Source: an uncultured Candidatus Saccharibacteria bacterium (GTDB lineage Bacteria > Patescibacteriota > Saccharimonadia > Saccharimonadales > Saccharimonadaceae). Taken from it: DNA of 35,212 nt. The notes under the pieces are model-generated. The model ran no database searches. It had not been told where the DNA came from and saw only the letters and a list, made by a program, of their open reading frames with translations. The stretch's first letter is position 1. Each line of letters starts with the position of its first letter. This document shows, piece by piece, positions 32,897 through 35,212 of the stretch. Location of the stretch: assembly GCA_947166295.1 (NCBI GenBank), contig CAMVDR010000007.1:1-35212 (forward strand). Reading direction: 5' to 3'. The position numbers and the translations under genes are program-made.

Positions 32897-35094
32897 TTAC
32901 TATGCGCTACATACACCAAAGCGCCAGACTCATCCTCTGCCCAAACCTTATCGTAATCATTCTGCTCTAAAAACTTTGAAACTCGTCCATCATAATAGCC
33001 AGGCTGAATCACAAAAATCTTAGGTTTTTTCTCTAAAACTTCATCGAAAAACTCATCTGCAATCGAAGGATCTATGTCTCCAATTGGATACTGATAAGAA
33101 TACCTCGAAGCCGGCAACCTGTCGCAATGCCTGTAAATATAGTTCCAATTTCCATATACCACAATCCTATCACTTTTGTCTGTAAAGTCATCTACCATTA
33201 TACATATCTCATCAGCAATCTCAACATTCTTTTTTCTACTGCCAATCGATACTGCCACTTTTTCAAACGCCTGAAACCAACCCGTAAAGCATAAGCTAAA
33301 GAACAATAAAATCGCTACTATCCCTAATGCGTTGTTACTTTTTTCTCCCCAAAACTCCTGGAATAAAAACCCAAACGGAACCACAAACATTGGCACCAAG
33401 ATCATTCCATAATGCGAGTAATTCCTACCAGACATACAAACAGTCACAAAAGACAATATAAGACCAACTAGAAAACTCCATGAAAATATTTTGCTATTCC
33501 TGCAAATCACTGCGTAATACAAAGACAAAGCCATGCCAATACATAAAATAATATTCTTTAGAAAGAAGAAAGCACTGGTCACTATTTCATAAATCGCAGC
33601 TCTAGAATATTTTAAGTTAAAAAGTAAATACGCGTCAATAAAACTCTCCATCCCTCCTGCAGCAATCAACCAAATGCAAACAGGAACAATAACTACAAGT
33701 ACTCCCACAATAAAAGAAACAAGACTCTTCCAAAAAACCATGTATCTCTTTTTCATGATTAGATCAACCGCAATTCCAATACATAGTGGAGCCCAAACTG
33801 CTACCATATTAATTCTCAATAAAGCTACGCACGCAAAGCTCAAACCAATAAACACAACCGAAATAACAGACAGTTGATCCTTCCTAAAATACTTAACGAA
33901 ATAATACACCAAAAGAGCGATAGAAGGCAAAGCATACTCCTCCGTCAAATTCCCTAAATCCAACAAATTCAAGCTCACAAAAACAGAGAGGGCCAAAAAC
34001 GTCAAAAATACACAAGGCGCACGTCTTTTTACTAATAATCTGGCAGTTCTATACATAAAAACAACTGCAACAAAAACCGAGAGAAACTCAAAAACTAAAA
34101 TACCACTATCCTTATTTATTAAAACTCCAGCGAAATTAATCAGATACAACAAAGGACCTTTATGGTCAAAAGTATCAAGATACGGAACTTGCCCAACCTT
34201 CATTTGGTCTCCAACCGTTAAAAAAACACTGGAGTCAGTTGCTGTTTGCCCATCAATCCATGGAGATGACGGACTAATAGCAACAGCGACAAAGGACATC
34301 ACAACCAAACATAATATATTAAATACCGTACCACACTTCCTAAGAGCAATCTTTTTAGCCAACTCTGGATTCATCTTTATCATTTCTCTTTTAAATAACC
34401 AAAAATTCTTCAAAGATTCTCTGCCAATCTTAAATATCTTTTTCAAATTAATCGAATTCACGCCAGCCGTCCTCGGCTTAAACGATACTTTTTCAAAAGT
34501 CACATTTTCACCAAATCGAACAAAATAAGCCGTCAATATAATATTTGGCAAATCATAATCTGAGGGTATTTTGTCAATATATTTAGCAAGCATTCTCACA
34601 TTCATCAGCCTAAACGGAGCGTTCGCGTCCGGAACTGTGACGTCAAAGAAAAGACGAAGTAGGGAGCAAACAACTTTCTCAACAAAAGCACGCACCTTCC
34701 CATCGCCACGACTATTCCTAAAACCAAGCACTCCGTCATAATCATTCCGTTTATCCCAAAACGATTCAAACTCACGGTAATTCGTCTGTCCATCAGAATC
34801 GGTCTGAAAAACATAGTCAGCACCATTCTCTATTGCATATCGATAAAGAGCTATTATTTTTGGACCATGATATTGATTCGTATTACTTAATATTTCTAGC
34901 TGTTTATTTTTCGATCTAATTCTCAATAATATTTCATGTGTGTCATCGTTGCTACCACTATCTGCCACGACCAATCTAGATTTCGGGGATTTATTCTTGA
35001 GTACCAACAGCCACTCATTCACAACCGACTCGATATTCATACCCTCATTATATGCCGGCATAACAACATATAAAACATCACTACTCTTACTCAT
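32893..35094 (-). CDS. GT2 plus GT-C (GT39/ArnT-like) fusion glycosyltransferase
   Basis: 733 residues. The N-terminal GT2/DPM-like domain (about 1-240) shows VMPAYNEG (11-18), DSGSNDDT (45-52) and DSDG (99-102). From about 255 on there are ~10 hydrophobic helices with a large extracytoplasmic loop containing TDSSVFL and then DTFDHKGPLLY, matching PMT/ArnT-type GT-C enzymes (D and DHKGP near 320). The C-terminal ~120 residues are soluble. One polypeptide could make a polyprenyl-phosphate sugar and transfer it. A TATGAT box 9 nt upstream suggests a leaderless start. Its stop overlaps that of glf. Confidence 0.85.
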   Translation of the reverse strand: MSKSSDVLYVVMPAYNEGMNIESVVNEWLLVLKNKSPKSRLVVADSGSNDDTHEILLRIRSKNKQLEILSNTNQYHGPKIIALYRYAIENGADYVFQTDSDGQTNYREFESFWDKRNDYDGVLGFRNSRGDGKVRAFVEKVVCSLLRLFFDVTVPDANAPFRLMNVRMLAKYIDKIPSDYDLPNIILTAYFVRFGENVTFEKVSFKPRTAGVNSINLKKIFKIGRESLKNFWLFKREMIKMNPELAKKIALRKCGTVFNILCLVVMSFVAVAISPSSPWIDGQTATDSSVFLTVGDQMKVGQVPYLDTFDHKGPLLYLINFAGVLINKDSGILVFEFLSVFVAVVFMYRTARLLVKRRAPCVFLTFLALSVFVSLNLLDLGNLTEEYALPSIALLVYYFVKYFRKDQLSVISVVFIGLSFACVALLRINMVAVWAPLCIGIAVDLIMKKRYMVFWKSLVSFIVGVLVVIVPVCIWLIAAGGMESFIDAYLLFNLKYSRAAIYEIVTSAFFFLKNIILCIGMALSLYYAVICRNSKIFSWSFLVGLILSFVTVCMSGRNYSHYGMILVPMFVVPFGFLFQEFWGEKSNNALGIVAILLFFSLCFTGWFQAFEKVAVSIGSRKKNVEIADEICIMVDDFTDKSDRIVVYGNWNYIYRHCDRLPASRYSYQYPIGDIDPSIADEFFDEVLEKKPKIFVIQPGYYDGRVSKFLEQNDYDKVWAEDESGALVYVAHSN

Positions 35095-35103
35095 ATACTA
35101 TAT

Positions 35104-35109
35104 ATCATA
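35104..35109 (-). promoter_or_regulatory. Probable -10 box of the GT2/GT-C fusion gene
   Basis: TATGAT on the minus strand, 9 nt before the ATG at 35094. Weak, but fits the spacing seen at other genes of this window. Confidence 0.45.
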
Positions 35110-35124
35110 GCCTAAATAATATTT

Positions 35125-35212
35125 TTATTCAACCCAGGCCGATATACCATCAAACCTTACCATTCCATTCTCATATTCTTGGTATTCCACATCGCCATCA
35201 TTCATGATATCG
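35125..35212 (-). CDS. C-terminal end of an unidentified protein (cut by window edge)
   Basis: A minus-strand frame is open from the right edge to TAA at 35127-35125; 28 residues are visible, including VEYQEYENGMVRFDG and ending ISAWVE. The aromatic/Gly pattern (YQEYENG) resembles repeats of surface or cell-wall-binding proteins such as LGFP-type units, but the piece is too short to assign. It lies 30 bases upstream of the GT2/GT-C fusion gene on the same strand. Confidence 0.5.
   Translation of the reverse strand, partial: DIMNDGDVEYQEYENGMVRFDGISAWVE

Noticed and set aside
1-35212. UGA-recoded genetic code (code 25)
   Set aside because: galE, the DUF6056-like gene and the GT2-GT4 gene end in TGA at natural positions, and full-length proteins contain no in-frame TGA.
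1-35212. CRISPR array
   Set aside because: No regularly spaced direct repeats of 20-40 nt; only the short 11-12-nt TTTTCCACA tandems.

Overview
The window looks like the chromosome of an ultra-small Patescibacteria/CPR bacterium, most likely a Saccharibacteria (TM7)-type episymbiont. The evidence is a reduced type IV secretion (T4SS)-like locus with VirB4, a separate TraC-N-like protein, PrgI, a TrbL/VirB6-like protein and several VirB2/TrbC-like pilins. A FISUMP-type surface protein, a short Wzm/Wzt exporter and a dense, mostly AT-rich gene order fit too. Most stops are TAA or TAG, but TGA ends galE and at least two other genes and tryptophan is TGG. This argues against the UGA=Gly code of Gracilibacteria/Absconditabacteria. 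The taxonomic call is inference.

Layout. 1-849: 3' part of a FISUMP surface protein, followed by a striking ~179-nt imperfect hairpin (856-1034). 1175-2128: CIRCE-controlled dnaJ without a zinc finger. 2279-9513 (minus): a T4SS-like operon reading TrbL/VirB6-like, PrgI, TraC-N-like, VirB4, behind a perfect TTGACA-N17-TATAAT promoter. 9683-11255 (plus): three pilin genes, the first holding two pilin domains; a fourth pilin gene (12565-12984, minus) lies beyond hsp20 and comF. 13113-13205: tRNA-Ser(GCU). 13277-14407: two uncharacterised proteins. 14539-17716 (minus): a TylF-like methyltransferase, a TetR regulator, and CIRCE-controlled groES-groEL. 17788-20712: uvrA. 20788-35212: a cell-surface glycan locus with GtrA, many glycosyltransferases, an ABC-2 polysaccharide exporter, galE, a DUF6056-like membrane protein, UDP-galactopyranose mutase (glf) and two multi-domain glycosyltransferases. 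The right edge cuts into another gene.

How it works together. The T4SS block encodes an inner-membrane channel and ATPase plus pilins, with no VirB7/9/10-type outer-membrane core visible, as expected for a monoderm-like envelope. The glycan block could make UDP-galactose (GalE), convert it to UDP-galactofuranose (Glf), assemble lipid-linked glycans with the GT2/GT4/GT-C enzymes and export them through the short Wzm/Wzt pair. The chaperones (dnaJ, groES-groEL) share an identical variant of the CIRCE operator, which implies HrcA control.

A recurrent regulatory pattern is a TATAAT-like -10 box, often extended as TGnTATAAT, lying only 6-9 nt upstream of the start codon. This predicts leaderless mRNAs for many single genes and operon heads. 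Genes with longer leaders carry clear GGAGG-type ribosome binding sites.
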